Shown here: one piece after another, positions 63,814 to 64,000 of the stretch | Position numbering within the stretch: position 1 is the first letter of the stretch | How the letters are laid out: every line of letters starts with the position of its first letter | Assembly (NCBI RefSeq): GCF_003865345.1 | Contig: NZ_RMVE01000007.1 | Span: 1 to 64,000 of the forward strand | Source of the DNA: Nonlabens xiamenensis | GTDB taxonomy: Bacteria; Bacteroidota; Bacteroidia; Flavobacteriales; Flavobacteriaceae | DNA length: 64,000 bases | Direction: 5' to 3' | Notes under the pieces: model-generated | What the model saw: the letters and a program-made list of their open reading frames with translations, nothing else | Databases searched by the model: none | What the model was told of the DNA's origin: nothing | Position numbers and translations under genes: made by a program

Positions 63814-64000
63814 GAGGGCAGTTTAAAAAGTGGCGCAAGTTAAGTATAATGAATGAGTGGGAAATAAAATACTCAGTAAGAATTCCCCTTAAGTTCATTT
63901 AATCGAAAATTTGGATGATCCGACTTAAATTTCCACCAACTGGTCCAGGATCCTAACTTAATGCCGTTGTCATATTCAGTTACCCGTTTGAGACTGGAGT

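Noticed and set aside
1-64000. CRISPR arrays, tRNA or rRNA genes, riboswitches, prophage or transposases
   Set aside because: I looked for direct-repeat arrays, tRNA-like T-loops, conserved riboswitch cores and transposase motifs on both strands and saw none. A short tRNA could still be missed by eye.

Overview
The window looks like chromosomal DNA of a marine-type member of the Flavobacteriaceae (Bacteroidota). The support is a complete Na+-translocating NADH:quinone reductase operon, type IX secretion genes (a Plug-like protein and PorT), a TamL-type BamA-like lipoprotein, Omp28, DUF3667, DUF6029 and DUF4174 families, the mevalonate route to isoprenoids, and -7 promoter elements of the Bacteroidota form TAnnTTTG. 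A Nonlabens- or Dokdonia-like genus is possible, but that is a guess. I saw no rRNA, tRNA, CRISPR array, prophage or intact insertion sequence.

Layout. 0.2-2.4 kb: two-component system. 2.5-3.4 kb: lipoprotein with a duplicated domain. 3.6-4.6 kb: decayed aspartyl protease/glycogen-binding-domain gene. 4.6-5.9 kb: drug-efflux MFS. 6.0-12.6 kb: kynurenine catabolism (kynU, small membrane protein, kmo, RidA-type deaminase), then a Tat-exported glycosylasparaginase and a FucP-type sugar transporter. 13.0-19.2 kb: nqrABCDEF on the minus strand. 19.4-22.0 kb: T9SS Plug-like gene, then an AT-rich stretch with a decayed carboxypeptidase-regulatory-like gene. 22.1-25.5 kb: DUF3667, apaG, pruA. 25.6-29.0 kb: Omp28, TlpA-like thioredoxin, DUF6029 barrel. 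29.0-36.2 kb: rsmG, aspartate aminotransferase, trkH/trkA, menaquinone methyltransferase, porT, TrmH-type methyltransferase. 36.2-42.9 kb: tamL, fbaA, accD, DUF805, DUF4174, YpdA-like reductase. 43.3-48.7 kb: SDR, membrane polyferredoxin, FAD oxidoreductase, GH113-like glycosidase. 48.8-50.8 kb: mevalonate kinase-like and mvaD. 51.2-59.3 kb: FtsX/MacB-type permease, a pseudouridine synthase homologue lacking its catalytic Asp, arginine decarboxylase-agmatinase-deoxyhypusine-synthase-like polyamine operon, a frameshifted gene, and a GNAT-nitrilase fusion. 59.4-63.8 kb: peptidoglycan-binding-domain protein and a translationally coupled glycosyltransferase trio.

The most striking feature is not a gene. 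A 16-base palindrome, CGCTTTCGCGAAAGCG (core TTTCGCGAAAG), occurs 17 times on this 64 kb, in intergenic DNA and inside ten coding regions, where it is read in all three frames (AFAKA, RFRES, SLSRK). Its spacing (1.8-6.1 kb, mean about 3.8 kb) is more even than chance placement would give. It behaves like a genome-wide signal, similar in style to the cyanobacterial HIP1 palindrome, and its role is not evident from the sequence.

Three genes are broken (3.6-4.6, 20.6-21.5 and 57.0-57.7 kb), mostly by single-base indels; two also carry an in-frame TAG. Several start codons were moved inward because a TAnnTTTG element lies at or inside the longest open frame.
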